A stretch of 64,000 nucleotides of DNA from Chitinophagaceae bacterium (lineage in GTDB: Bacteria; Bacteroidota; Bacteroidia; Chitinophagales; Chitinophagaceae), in assembly GCA_024707305.1 (NCBI GenBank), contig JANPZZ010000018.1, positions 248,001 to 312,000 on the forward strand. The letters run 5' to 3'. The notes under the pieces were generated by a model. The model had not been told where the DNA came from and made no database searches. It saw only the letters and a list, made by a program, of their open reading frames with translations. Of the stretch, positions 1-9,327 are shown in pieces. Every line of letters begins with the position of its first letter. Position 1 is the stretch's first letter. The position numbers and the translations under genes were made by a program.

Positions 1-186
1 CTGGCTTCCCCGGCTTTGCAGACCTGCCGCATAAAACCGCGTGATACTGCCTTTGTCGGCTTCGTAGTTCACCATCAGGTGGTGCAATTCGCTCGACTGT
101 GCCAACAAATCCGGTTTGTCGTTTTTCTGCGCTTCTGATTTTACCAGGAAAGAAACGCACAAAACAATAGATAAAAAACGCTTCAT
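1..186 (-). CDS. Secreted protein of unknown function, N-terminal fragment
   Basis: Reading from an ATG at 186 toward the window edge gives 62 residues without a stop. The first 20 residues (MKRFLSIVLCVSFLVKSEAQ) form a typical signal peptide with a cleavage site at SEA-Q, so the product is probably exported. The mature part begins KNDKPDLLAQSSELHHL and is followed by a polar stretch containing NYEADKGSITRFY. I do not recognise the family from this fragment. It is divergent from the HAD gene, and the 77 bp between the two starts must hold both promoters. Confidence 0.6.
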   Translation of the reverse strand, partial: MKRFLSIVLCVSFLVKSEAQKNDKPDLLAQSSELHHLMVNYEADKGSITRFYAAGLQSRGSQ

Positions 187-248
187 GAAAAAATGTTTCA
201 CCGAATATAGCACGATTAAAGGGATTACCTAATCCGACAAATCCTGTC

Positions 249-256
249 TATTTTTG
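249..256 (+). promoter_or_regulatory. Candidate Bacteroidota -7 promoter box (TATTTTTG) of the HAD gene
   Basis: TATTTTTG fits the Bacteroidota housekeeping -7 consensus TAnnTTTG and ends 7 bases before the ATG at 264. This implies a very short leader. No clear -33 TTTG is visible at the usual spacing, so the call rests on one box and its position. Confidence 0.35.
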
Positions 257-263
257 CGCTGCA

Positions 264-909
264 ATGAAAAAAACATATAAGGCTTTCCTCTTCGACCTGA
301 ATGGAACTCTCATCAACGACATGGAATACCACATTCGTGCATGGCATCGCATCCTTAATGAACTGGGTGCCGGTCTGAGTTACGAACAAACAAAAGCGGA
401 ATGTTACGGCCGAAATGATGAACTGCTGGATCGCGTATTCGCCGGCCGTTTTTCTGAAGAAGAAAAAAAAGAAAATGATTCACGAAAAAGAATCCGAATA
501 CCAGGCTGCCTTTCGTCCACATTTACGCCTGTTACCCGGGTTGGATGCTTTCCTGAAAAATGCGAAGGATGCGCAAATCAAAATGGCGATTGGGTCTGCA
601 GCTATCCTGTTTAATATCGATTATGTTCTCGATGGGTTGGATATCCGCCACTACTTCGAAGCAATTGTTAGTGCCGATGATGTTGCTCACAGCAAGCCCG
701 ATCCAGAAACATTTTTGAAATGTGCGCAGCAACTCGGTATCGCACCCACTGATTGCCTGGTTTTTGAAGATGCACCCAAAGGGGTTGAATCTGCCCTCAA
801 TGCTGGCATGGATTGTTTTGTACTTACTACCATGCATACTGCAGAGGAATTCAGCCATCTGCCTAATGTAATCGGCAGTGCTGCCGACTACACCGGATTA
901 GCTATTTAA
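264..909 (+). CDS. HAD-superfamily phosphatase/phosphomutase (beta-phosphoglucomutase-like), interrupted by a frameshift
   Basis: After removal of one A from the A8 run at 463-470, the two overlapping frames join into one protein of about 214 residues, the normal size for the beta-PGM-like HAD subfamily. Motif I is FDLNGTL near residue 10, a helical cap follows, motif II is around AIGSAA, the motif III lysine lies in HSKPDPETF, and motif IV is FEDAPKGVESA. The second Asp of the usual DxD motif, the general acid/base, is Asn (DLN). Likely substrates are sugar phosphates; the neighbouring arabinofuranosidase fits this but does not prove it. The break is probably a sequencing indel, since both halves are otherwise well conserved. 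Confidence 0.8.
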
Positions 910-926
910 GGAAAAATCAGGTATAC

Positions 927-2486
927 CTAAGGCACTTCTTTTAACTCCACCATCACCACCGAAAGTGGCGGCAATACCACCTGTAATTGATCCCCGTTCT
1001 TTTTATAATCAGAAAAAAGCAGCAGGCTTAATCTTTTCGGGTGATTCAAAGGTATTGTGATCGGTGAAGTTTTTAGAATGAATATACCGGCCTGAAGAAG
1101 TTTTCCAGTTTTTTCCTCTCAAACCTGTCTGCACCGTAATTTTATCAGTTGGATGCAGGTTTACCCAGGTCATAAAAATACGGCCGGTTGAATCGCGTGA
1201 AGCCGACACATTCACCGCAGGAATTTTTTCCGTACCGGCAGTTACATCCGGAACGGTTAGTGAAACAGGCAACCATTCATTATCCTGATGTACCTGGAAG
1301 AGATCAAAAACGTGATAAGTGGGGGTGAGTAATAATTGATGGCCTTTAGTAAGGATCAGCGCCTGCAAAACATTGATCGTTTGCGCAAGGTTTGCCATGC
1401 GAATACGATCACTGTGATTATTAAAAATGTTTAATGTAGTAGCAGCAATCAAAGCATCACGCATACTGTTTTGCTGGTACAAAAATGCAGGATTTGTACC
1501 TGGCTCCGGGTTCGTCCAAATGCCCCACTCATCCACTACCAGTGCTACCTGCTTTTTCGGATCATATCGATCCATGATGATAGAATGCCTGGTAACCAGT
1601 TCATCCATCTCCAAACATTTCTTCATAGCACGTACATATTCTTCCAAACCAAACTGTGTGGCAGAACCTTTATCAGACCAGTTGTTGGGAACAACATAAT
1701 GGTGCAACGACAATCCCCACATCATATTGAGCGGGATTTTTTTCATCAATGTTTCTGTCCAGTTATAATCATTGCCGGCAGGCCCGCCCGCGATTTTTTT
1801 GAGCCTGGCACCCGGATAATCTTTTGCGTAACTGGCGTATCGTTTATACTGATCCGCGTAAAAATCTGCAGTCATGTTTCCACCACAACCCCAGTTCTCA
1901 TTCCCTACGCCCCAGTACTCCACGCGCCAGGGCGCTGCATGACCGTTGCTGCTTCGCAATTCAGTCATGGGACTCAGGCCATCGAAGTTTAAGTATTCTA
2001 CCCATTTACTCATTTCCTCCACGGTACCACTTCCAACGTTGGCGCAGATATAAGGCTCTGCACCGAGGAGTTCACAAAGCTCGAGAAACTCATGCGTTCC
2101 AAAGCTATTATCCTCCATCACATTTCCCCAGTTGGTATTGATCATACGAGGGCGCTGCTGACGCTCACCAATACCATCACGCCAGTGGTATTCATCCGCA
2201 AAACAACCACCCGGCCAGCGAAGGTTGGGGATTTTAATTTTTCGTAGCGCATCCACTATGTCGAGACGAATACGATCTTTTTTGGAAGTGATGATGTATC
2301 ACTCACCCAAAAGCCATCGTAAATGCAACGTCCGAGGTGTTCTGAAAAATGCCCGTAGATGTGGCGGCTGATCGTATGCGTTTTAGCAAAAAGATCAACC
2401 TGAACAACTGCCTGCTGACGGGCAGATGCCGTTAAACCAGCGATGCTGATTGCAGCAGCTAAAAAAATCTTTTCATATGGATGCAC
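927..2486 (-). CDS. Secreted alpha-L-arabinofuranosidase, GH51 family (two frameshifts)
   Basis: The reconstructed protein is about 519 residues. A signal peptide (cleavage near TASA-RQQ) precedes the conserved start [17 protein letters not shown]. The core has [14 protein letters not shown], the acid/base Glu in GVGNENWG and the probable nucleophile Glu in VVDEWGIW, followed by a C-terminal beta domain. Two one-base corrections are needed. One T must be added to the T6 run at 2278-2283, joining SLPKK to [13 protein letters not shown]. One A must be removed from the A6 run at 1013-1018, which opens a conserved C-terminus ending in [10 protein letters not shown]. The enzyme releases terminal arabinose from arabinan, arabinoxylan or oligosaccharides. 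It is divergent from an AraR-like regulator, the probable controller. Confidence 0.88.
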
Positions 2487-2596
2487 TATATTGAAATTGA
2501 AAATAACGAATTATTTTTAATTGTCAACTGAACACTTAATATTAATTCTACGGCCAACTGTGCGGGCTGCACTGTGCAAGGGATAAGATTTTAATT
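2487..2596. promoter_or_regulatory. Divergent control region between arabinofuranosidase and AraR-like regulator
   Basis: This 110-bp AT-rich spacer separates the two divergent starts and should contain both promoters. A perfect 10-bp palindrome, TTAATATTAA, lies at 2536-2545. TGTCAACTG (2523-2531) and GCCAACTGTG (2553-2562) give a repeated CAACTG core. Any of these could be part of a regulator site, but I cannot match them to a known operator consensus. Confidence 0.35.
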
Positions 2597-3298
2597 ATGA
2601 CAAAATACCAGAAACAAACGCGCTTACTGGCGGCAGTGGACTGCATCGTATTTGGCTTCGACGGGCATACCATGCGCTTGTTGCTGATTCAACGGGCTTT
2701 GGAGGCCGAGCGTGGGAAATGGAGTTTGATGGGTGGGTTTGTACAGCCGCATGAAAGCGCGGATGAAGCTGCAAAGCGCGTGTTGCACGCACTCACAGGA
2801 TTGCAGGGCGTTTATCTCGAACAATTGCATACTTTTTCAGATCCTGCTCGTGACCCCATTGAGCGTACGTTATCCATTGCTTATTTTTCATTAATTGATA
2901 TTAGTCAGTATGAAAAACAACTTAGCGAAGAATATCATGCGGAATGGTTTGATCTTTCTGCTGCGCCACGGTTAATCTTTGATCATAATGAAATGGTGGC
3001 GATGGCCAAAGAAAAGCTGAGATACAAAGCAGCGCTTCATCCATTGTTGTTCGAATTGTTGCCAAAGAAATTTACACTTCCGCAGTTGCAAACACTTTTT
3101 GAAGGTGTATATGAAACGAAATTCGACAAGCGGAATTTCAGCCGAAAGCTTTTATCGACAGGTTTACTGGTGCGGCAAGCAGACAAGGATATGTCTGCTT
3201 CACGGAAAGGGGCTTTTTATTATAAGTTGAATAGTAAAAATTATAAAGCGAAGTTCCAGGATTTCCTCAACCTGATACCGCGAACTGGAGCGCGATAA
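2597..3298 (+). CDS. AraR-like transcriptional regulator (Nudix/NrtR family)
   Basis: The 233-residue protein has an N-terminal Nudix fold (about 10-140) and a C-terminal winged-helix part (about 150-225, around FEGVYETKFDKRNFSRKLL). The Nudix box GGFVQPHESADEAAKRVL lacks the REUxEExGU glutamates needed for hydrolysis, so the domain is expected to sense a ligand rather than catalyse. This is typical of NrtR-type regulators and of the Bacteroides arabinose regulator AraR, with which it shares the RDPIERTLSIAYF type of segment. Its divergent placement next to a GH51 arabinofuranosidase supports arabinose-responsive control. Ligand and operator are inferred, not shown. Confidence 0.8.
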   Translation: MTKYQKQTRLLAAVDCIVFGFDGHTMRLLLIQRALEAERGKWSLMGGFVQPHESADEAAKRVLHALTGLQGVYLEQLHTFSDPARDPIERTLSIAYFSLIDISQYEKQLSEEYHAEWFDLSAAPRLIFDHNEMVAMAKEKLRYKAALHPLLFELLPKKFTLPQLQTLFEGVYETKFDKRNFSRKLLSTGLLVRQADKDMSASRKGAFYYKLNSKNYKAKFQDFLNLIPRTGAR

Positions 3299-3324
3299 AA
3301 CCTGGTTGTTGACTTATCCCCTCA

Positions 3325-3360
3325 AATAAAAAGCCTCCTGTGCACACAGAAGGCTCTTTC
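3325..3360. terminator. Bidirectional intrinsic terminator
   Basis: The stem AGCCTcCTGTG / CACAGaAGGCT (3332-3355) is flanked by an A-rich left side and CTTT on the right. On the minus strand the hairpin is followed by TTTTTATTT. It lies between the convergent regulator gene (+) and the membrane protein gene (-), as expected for a shared terminator. Confidence 0.75.
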
Positions 3361-3469
3361 GTCCGGAATCTCTCAATACTAAAAATTGAAACTGTAAGCT
3401 CTTAAAAAAGGTAAGGTTAATGGTTTTTGGTTTCGATTACAGTGTAAAAATACACTGGGATCAGGGCCC

Positions 3470-3925
3470 TCACAAAACATGATTGAGTGAACCGTCATTT
3501 TGAACCAATGAATCGTAGGGTTTGTCGATTGAACGGTTTTTTCCATTCTTCCGAAGCCACACTTTCACCAGCTTTTTTTGATTGGTATTCTCTATGGCAA
3601 TAACAATGCCATTGTGAATGGGGCGCAGGTTCTTACCTTCAACCGTGGCGGTCACTTCCGTAATAAACGGTTGTTCATTTGGAGGGAGTATAATTAATTT
3701 CACCAGGTAGACACGGTTTTCATTCCAAAGTATAGCGGAAGGAATAACGCTTATCAATTTTCCACGCGCCAAACGTGTTGTTTCGGGCAATATGTTTTCC
3801 CTGCGGAAACGATAACGGGGGCGGAACAATTGCCATGCAGAATAGATCAATGCAAGGAATAAAATTCCCAACAACACCTGCATATATCCGGCAATTGCGT
3901 ACATAACAGGCAAATAAATACACAT
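3470..3925 (-). CDS. Small membrane-anchored protein of unknown function
   Basis: The 151-residue product has one strong N-terminal membrane helix (about 12-32, MQVLLGILFLALIYSAWQL) and then a soluble domain with alternating beta-like segments (LVKLIILPPNEQPFITEVTATV). The true start could be Met1, Met8 or Met15. No recognised domain. It stands alone, with a terminator downstream of its end and a repeat-rich spacer upstream. Function unknown. Confidence 0.5.
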   Translation of the reverse strand: MCIYLPVMYAIAGYMQVLLGILFLALIYSAWQLFRPRYRFRRENILPETTRLARGKLISVIPSAILWNENRVYLVKLIILPPNEQPFITEVTATVEGKNLRPIHNGIVIAIENTNQKKLVKVWLRKNGKNRSIDKPYDSLVQNDGSLNHVL

Positions 3926-4329
3926 ATTTTATTCCGGGATAGAATATCTGAGTGGAATGCAGGTATTGTCGAGTGAGGTGTTGTAATTGGAACATTTAGT
4001 GGAACAGGAAGGGGCGTGAGAAACGGCAAACGGCAAACGGCAATGGAGGACACAAGAAATGATGAATTGGCTTTCGGACAAATTCTGGGTAATCTGTGTT
4101 TAAATCAGTTTAATCTGTGCGAAACTTTCCCGCAGAGAGAAACTTTCACACGGATATCACAGAGGTCACACAGATCTCACAGAGGTTACAGAGATCCCTG
4201 ACAGGAGCATTACCAAGGCCCGGCTTTCCACGCAAGCGGCAGCTCCTATTGTGTTTTGACGCCCGCGAGGCTGGTTGAGAAATTTCACGTATCACGATTT
4301 TCACGTGTGCCGTTTGCCGATCTAACGTC
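3926..4329. repeat. 404-bp intergenic island with short-period repeats
   Basis: No convincing gene is present. From 4024 there are about three CGGCAAA heptads. From about 4128 to 4197 there is a degenerate 9-11-bp array of the CACAGAGGT / CACACAGATCT type. At 4302-4320, next to the TolC gene, CGTGTGCCGTTTGCCG is the reverse complement of the left heptads, so the island has inverted borders. A 61-codon open frame across the array is a by-product of the repeat and is not called as a gene. Confidence 0.6.
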
Positions 4330-5781
4330 TCACCAAAGCTGCTTTCCCTGATAGTAATCTAAAATCTTCGTACGCAGAATATAATCATACCGTGCAGCGA
4401 TCAGATTGAGGTTTGCGCGGTCCAGGTTATTTTTTGCAGTCAGATAATCAATCGTTGTCCCTACCCCTTCCTGGAATCTTATCTCCGCAGCATCGAACGA
4501 TTCTTTAAAAGCACCGTTTTGTTCCAGTAAAGTATGATAACGCTCGAGCGCAGTTGTCATGTTAATATACGATTGTTCAACAGCCTGCTGCAATCTGTTA
4601 CGTGTGGTTTCTTCCTGGATCTCGCTGTTCTCCAAACTCAGCTGTACGCGACGAATACGATTTCGCTGCGACCAGTTTGAAAAAATGGGCACCCGCAAAT
4701 TCAGGCTTACCTGTGAGTACAGGTTGTTGTTAAGCTGTTTTCCGTAATCGATTTTCTCAGATTGGTAATCGTTGACTGTCTTTATAACCGGTACATTCGT
4801 TCCATTGATTACAACATAATCGCTCGAAGCAATATCCGAAGATCCGGTGAGGATGCTGGAACGTGCCGCACTGGAATAATTGGTGGTGGCACCACCGTTC
4901 AAACTGAGCGTAGGGGAAAGCCTGCCCCTTTCGGCTTTCAACGCGTGCTGCCAGCTGCGTGTACGCAGGTCGGCTGCTTTGATTTGTGCAAATTCCTGTA
5001 AAGCGGTTTTGTAAATAGAATCAGGTGTGGCTTCGTAACGTGTAGCGTATTGCGATACATCAATACGTTCTAGCGCCAGATTCGCATCATAAGGAATATT
5101 GAGCAATTGACAGAGCGTCAACTTTGCAGTAGCGACTGCGTTTTTCGCTGAAATTATTGCAAGTTGATCGTTTGCATATTGACCACGCAAATCAGATAGA
5201 TCCGACGGAGGAATGGATCCTTCGTTGTTCAACACTACAAGTCGATCTACCTGCTCTTTAGAAAGCTTTTCCTGGTTTTGCGCCTGCACCAACAAATCTT
5301 CATTGGTAAGCACCTGAAGATACGCAAGTATCACCTGGATCGTCAGGTTGTCCTTTGCCTGTTGCCAGTCCATTTTTGCAGCTTCATACGCATACGCATT
5401 TTGCTTCGCTTCATTTTGCATCGAAAGACCATTGAACAAAACCACGCCGGCCGACAATCCATAACTTGAGAAATTGATCTGCTGGTTTACAAACGAGTTC
5501 GTGAACGGGTCAATACTGCGTCCCTGGTTGATACCAGAGCTTGCACTACCATCCACCGAAGGAAGCATATTCAATCGCGACTGGTTCCAGTCGATTTTTC
5601 CTGTTTTCATCAGGATTTCACTCTGGCGAACATCAAGGTTGTTTTCAATGCCTTTCTCAATGGCCTGTTGTAGACTGAGAACTGTACTATTGTTGTTTTG
5701 CGCAACAACAAACATCACATTCAGGATAAAGGCTGATGCCATCCCGATCCTTTTCGTCCTATAAATAAAATTGAACTTCAT
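4330..5781 (-). CDS. TolC-family outer-membrane efflux protein
   Basis: The 483-residue protein has a signal peptide ending near VVAQ-NNN and two TolC-type repeats rich in long amphipathic helices. Family features include LQQAIEKGIENNLDVRQSE at the N-terminus, DLSDLRGQYANDQLA, and the second-half EGVGTTIDYLTAKNNLDRA. It should form the trimeric outer-membrane channel of the efflux machine. It is the last gene of the minus-strand operon, 8 bp after an ABC ATPase, and would partner with the HlyD-type adaptor at 15127-16377. Confidence 0.9.
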   Translation of the reverse strand: MKFNFIYRTKRIGMASAFILNVMFVVAQNNNSTVLSLQQAIEKGIENNLDVRQSEILMKTGKIDWNQSRLNMLPSVDGSASSGINQGRSIDPFTNSFVNQQINFSSYGLSAGVVLFNGLSMQNEAKQNAYAYEAAKMDWQQAKDNLTIQVILAYLQVLTNEDLLVQAQNQEKLSKEQVDRLVVLNNEGSIPPSDLSDLRGQYANDQLAIISAKNAVATAKLTLCQLLNIPYDANLALERIDVSQYATRYEATPDSIYKTALQEFAQIKAADLRTRSWQHALKAERGRLSPTLSLNGGATTNYSSAARSSILTGSSDIASSDYVVINGTNVPVIKTVNDYQSEKIDYGKQLNNNLYSQVSLNLRVPIFSNWSQRNRIRRVQLSLENSEIQEETTRNRLQQAVEQSYINMTTALERYHTLLEQNGAFKESFDAAEIRFQEGVGTTIDYLTAKNNLDRANLNLIAARYDYILRTKILDYYQGKQLW

Positions 5782-5789
5782 GTTTACAA

Positions 5790-6455
5790 CTATTTCTTTT
5801 CAATCATACCATCCAGCAAATGAATCACGCGACTACCATAAGCAGCGTTCTTTTCCGAATGCGTTACCTGAATGATTGTTACACCTGATTTATTCAATTC
5901 AGCAAAGAGTTCCATAATTTCTTCACCCTGTTTTGAATTCAAATTACCGGTAGGTTCATCGGCAAGCAGCAATTTTGGTTTTGCAATCAGTGCGCGTGCG
6001 ATGCCTACCAACTGCTGTTGTCCGCCTGAAAGCTGGCTGGGAAATAAATCCTTTTTGCCAACGATATTGAAACGATCGAGCATATCGGCTACCAGTGCTT
6101 TGCGTTCGCTGCCTTTGACATCCTGATACAACAACGGTGTTTCAATGTTTTCATAAACTGTCAGTTCATCGATCAGGTGATAAGCCTGAAAGACAAATCC
6201 GATATGTTTTTTATAAAGATTGGTACGATGTTTCTCTTTCAACTGATGAACCGATTCGCCCATGAAATAATATTCACCTTCATCAAATCCGTCCAGCATA
6301 CCGATGATGTTTAGCAGGGTGGATTTCCCCGAACCGCTCGGCCCCATGATGGAAACAAATTCACCCTCTCCAATTTTCAGGTTGATGTCTTTCAGCAGAA
6401 AAATCCGGTTGTTACCCGAATTCACCCATTTGTATATGTGCTTTAGCTCCAGCAT
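5790..6455 (-). CDS. ABC transporter ATP-binding protein (MacB/LolD type), second copy
   Basis: The 221-residue ATPase has Walker [10 protein letters not shown] near residue 40, Q-loop VFQAYHL, signature [15 protein letters not shown], Walker [10 protein letters not shown] and the switch His in VTHSEKNA. It belongs to the LolD/MacB/FtsE branch that energises FtsX-fold permeases. It is closely coupled to the TolC gene. It is separated from the nearest permease by a 312-bp repeat-bearing spacer that may hold its own promoter. CGGAC-containing repeats (about 6563 and 6590) resemble motifs upstream of the adaptor gene. Confidence 0.92.
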   Translation of the reverse strand: MLELKHIYKWVNSGNNRIFLLKDINLKIGEGEFVSIMGPSGSGKSTLLNIIGMLDGFDEGEYYFMGESVHQLKEKHRTNLYKKHIGFVFQAYHLIDELTVYENIETPLLYQDVKGSERKALVADMLDRFNIVGKKDLFPSQLSGGQQQLVGIARALIAKPKLLLADEPTGNLNSKQGEEIMELFAELNKSGVTIIQVTHSEKNAAYGSRVIHLLDGMIEKK

Positions 6456-6767
6456 AGCGTGGTGTTATATTCGTTCAAACAGTCAGGAAAATGGCCCCGA
6501 CCTTCGGCTGGTTTCAAGGGGTATGCCAAAGCATATGACACTGAATATCAAATAAATAAAACGGACGATTTTAGGCAAGTGTTCGAAAACGGACAGTTAG
6601 TGTGCGGTTCCGTGTGCATCGGCAAACGGCAAACGGAAAACCGCAAGCGGCAAACGGCAAACCGCAAACGGCAAACGGCAAGCGGCAAAATAGAAAATCC
6701 TTCGGTGGGTCATAGAAGGAATTACCTCATTTCCACATTTACACATTTCCGTATTCTCTCTCTCCTC
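6456..6767. repeat. 312-bp spacer with a ten-unit CGGCAAA heptad array
   Basis: Positions 6620-6689 hold exactly ten in-register 7-bp units (CGGCAAA with variants CGGAAAA, CCGCAAG, CCGCAAA, CGGCAAG). From 6724 to about 6750, a pyrimidine-rich TTTCCACATTTACACATTTCC stretch adjoins the end of the permease gene. The remaining 6456-6619 part is the probable leader of the downstream ATPase gene. No gene is supported here. Confidence 0.75.
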
Positions 6768-9178
6768 TCACACTTCCCGAATGTTCTTCACTGGGTTTCC
6801 CAACGCCGACTGAATCGCATGGACGGTGGTGATTACAAATGCAAGTAATAACACCACTGCAACGGATGCAATAACAATCAACGGATTTACCTGCACCCGG
6901 TATGCAAATTCCTGCAGCCACTGGTTTGCCAGATACCAGGCAACAGGTGCTGCGATGAGTCCACCCATCAAAACGAGCAACATCATTTTTCGTGATGTTG
7001 TAAAAATGATAGAACCAATACCTGCTCCGAGTACGCGGCGGATACCGATTTCCTTCCTTCGCTGACGGATGTTATAAGCTGCCATTCCAAACAATCCGAT
7101 CAGCCCCAGGAAAATCGCGATGAAGGATGCGGCCTGCAACATGCCGGTATTTCGTTGCTCTGCTTCGTAAAGTGAATTGTAGTTATCATCCAAAAACTTG
7201 TATTCAAAAGGTCTGTGGGGCACGCGCGATTTCCACCAATTGCCGAGTGATGCCACCGATGATGCTATATCAGAGCCACGCAACCTCACCATCATAGTAT
7301 AGGCCATATCGCGACTTAGGAAAATCAGCAATGGTTCAACCTGCTCATGAAGACTACGGAAGTGAAAATCTTTTACAACTCCAACTACCGGACCAGGGAA
7401 ATTCTTTTCGATTGTTTTTCCAATCGCGTTTTCAGGCTCCCAGCCGATCTTTTTTTGCCAGTGCTTCATTGATGATATAAGGCTGTTTGAAATTGGCGTA
7501 ATTCGCAGTGGTATCCATGATCGAAAAATCACCTGGGTTGAAATCTCGTCCAGCGAGTAATTCTATTTTCATGGTGGAGGCAAAATCGAGATCAACCGGA
7601 ATCGCATTTAACGTTATTCCACGTTTTCCGTTTTTCGTCCGTAACATTGATGCCATCGCCCCATTCAATATTTTCAGGTGTTTCGTAAGCGGCTGTCACA
7701 GCTTCAACTTCAGGCATTGCCAATAATGATTCACGCAGCGCTGTTATATCTTTGCGCATCTTGCCGTCAAGCGGCAAAACAATAACATGCTCGCGGTCGT
7801 ATCCCAGGTCTTTCTCTTTCATCATGTTCATTTGGCGATAAAATACGCCCGTATAAACGATGAGGAAAACCGAAATCGCAAACTGAAAAACAACCAGTCC
7901 ATTGCGCACAAATCCATTGCTTTTGATAAATGTATATTGTTGGCCAGAAGAAAGTTTACCCTTATTGCGTGCAATAATCCATGCGGGATACAACCCGGAC
8001 AGTGTCGCTACAAGAAACAATAACCCAACAAATGTGAAAAGAAGTGAAGGTTCAAAGAGATCTTCGGAGCCATAATTTTTCCCGGTGAAACTGTTCAGAA
8101 ATGGAAGTGCAAACCAGGCAAGAGCAATGGCAACAATTCCGGAAACCATTACCAATACTGAAGCTTCACCTATAAACTGAAAAAATAAATGCTGACGCGA
8201 AGCTCCCATTGCTTTTCGAACGCCAATTTCTGAAACACGCTCCATTGCCTGCGCAGTTGCGAGATTGGTATAGTTGGCGCAGCCAATCAATAACACCAGT
8301 AATGCAACAATTGCAAATGCATACACATGTTTGATATTACCATTAGGTTCAAAACCGGCGAGTTTAGAATAGAGATGAACATCTGTAATTGGCTCTAAAA
8401 AATATTTGAGATACGAACTGCCTTCAACGCGTGCTTCTTTACGCACATCATCCTGCAACATTAATTGATCGATCTTTGATTGCAGTCCGGCGATCGATCC
8501 TGCATCTTTCACGAGGAAATAAGTAACCCAATTGGCCGACCACCAGTTTTCCGTAACTACAGACCCACCCAGATTTTCAAATCGCGTAACAAAATCAAAT
8601 TTCAACTGGGAATAATCCGGAACGTCTTCAAACACTGCCTTCACTTCCAAATCCTTCTCACCGAGCCGTAAAGTTTTACCGATTACGTCGGTGGAAGCAA
8701 AATACTTTTTTGCAGTTGTTTCACTGATTGCGATGCTGTTTAAATCAGCAATTGCTGCGTCTTTATCCCCATTAATCAAAGGGAAGCTGAACATGTGAAA
8801 GATCGCAGAATCGGCATAGAGGAAACGTTTTTCATCAAACATTTCATTACCATTCTTCACCACACGATTATACATATAAGTACGGCAGTACGATTCAATT
8901 TCCGGAAACGTACGATGAAAAAAAGGCCCGGGTTTGGTTCCGGTAACTGCTGCGTCCGACACCGTGCCATTCATTGAATATTCCATCGTAAGGCGTACTA
9001 AACGATCTTTATGCTGGTGAAACTGATCGTACTTTCGTTCATTGCTAATAAACACGGCAATGAGCCAGCATACGGCCAAACCAAGCGCAAACCCGCCGAT
9101 ATTGATCAAAGAAAATACCTTGTTCTTTAGAAGGTTTCGCCATGCCAACTTAAAATTCGGAAATAGCATACGAGCCAA
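6768..9178 (-). CDS. MacB-like ABC transporter permease, copy 1 (two frameshifts)
   Basis: Once two extra bases are removed (T5 run 7631-7635 and T7 run 7450-7456), the product is about 802 residues. It has the MacB/FtsX two-half architecture: an N-terminal membrane helix (KNKVFSLINIGGFALGL), a periplasmic MacB_PCD domain, FtsX helices with EIGVRKAMGASR, then a second half with EIGIRRVLGAG and a final pair of helices. Such permeases use ATP-driven mechanical movement to push substrates toward a TolC channel rather than to cross the inner membrane. It is the third of three tandem, diverged permeases in the operon. A 149-bp spacer separates it from copy 2. Confidence 0.85.
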
Positions 9179-9327
9179 TTTTAATTGATTAGATTAATTA
9201 GATTATTTCAGTAATTGTCTTTTATAATCTTTTCTTTTTCCACTATTGGAAACCGAATGGTAACGCGGGGTTAATTACCAATTACCACATTTTCACAATG
9301 CCACATTGTTACATCGTTTCTCACATC
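9179..9327. repeat. 149-bp spacer between permease genes with short repeats
   Basis: The part near the start of permease 1 is AT-rich with GATTAGATTAATTAGATT-like repetition. The part next to the end of permease 2 (about 9270-9340) is a pyrimidine-biased TTACCA / CATTTTCAC / CTCACATC array, the same class as the other intergenic islands. No gene. Confidence 0.5.

Noticed and set aside
463-470. Programmed frameshifting at the A8 run in the HAD gene
   Set aside because: Many unrelated genes in the window show one-base breaks at short runs, so a general indel cause is simpler.
1471-1992. 173-codon plus-strand frame opposite the arabinofuranosidase
   Set aside because: It is an antisense shadow of a well-conserved enzyme gene.
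4016-4201. A 61-codon open frame through the CGGCAAA/CACAGAGG repeats
   Set aside because: Its sequence is set by the repeat units, has low complexity and shows no family features.
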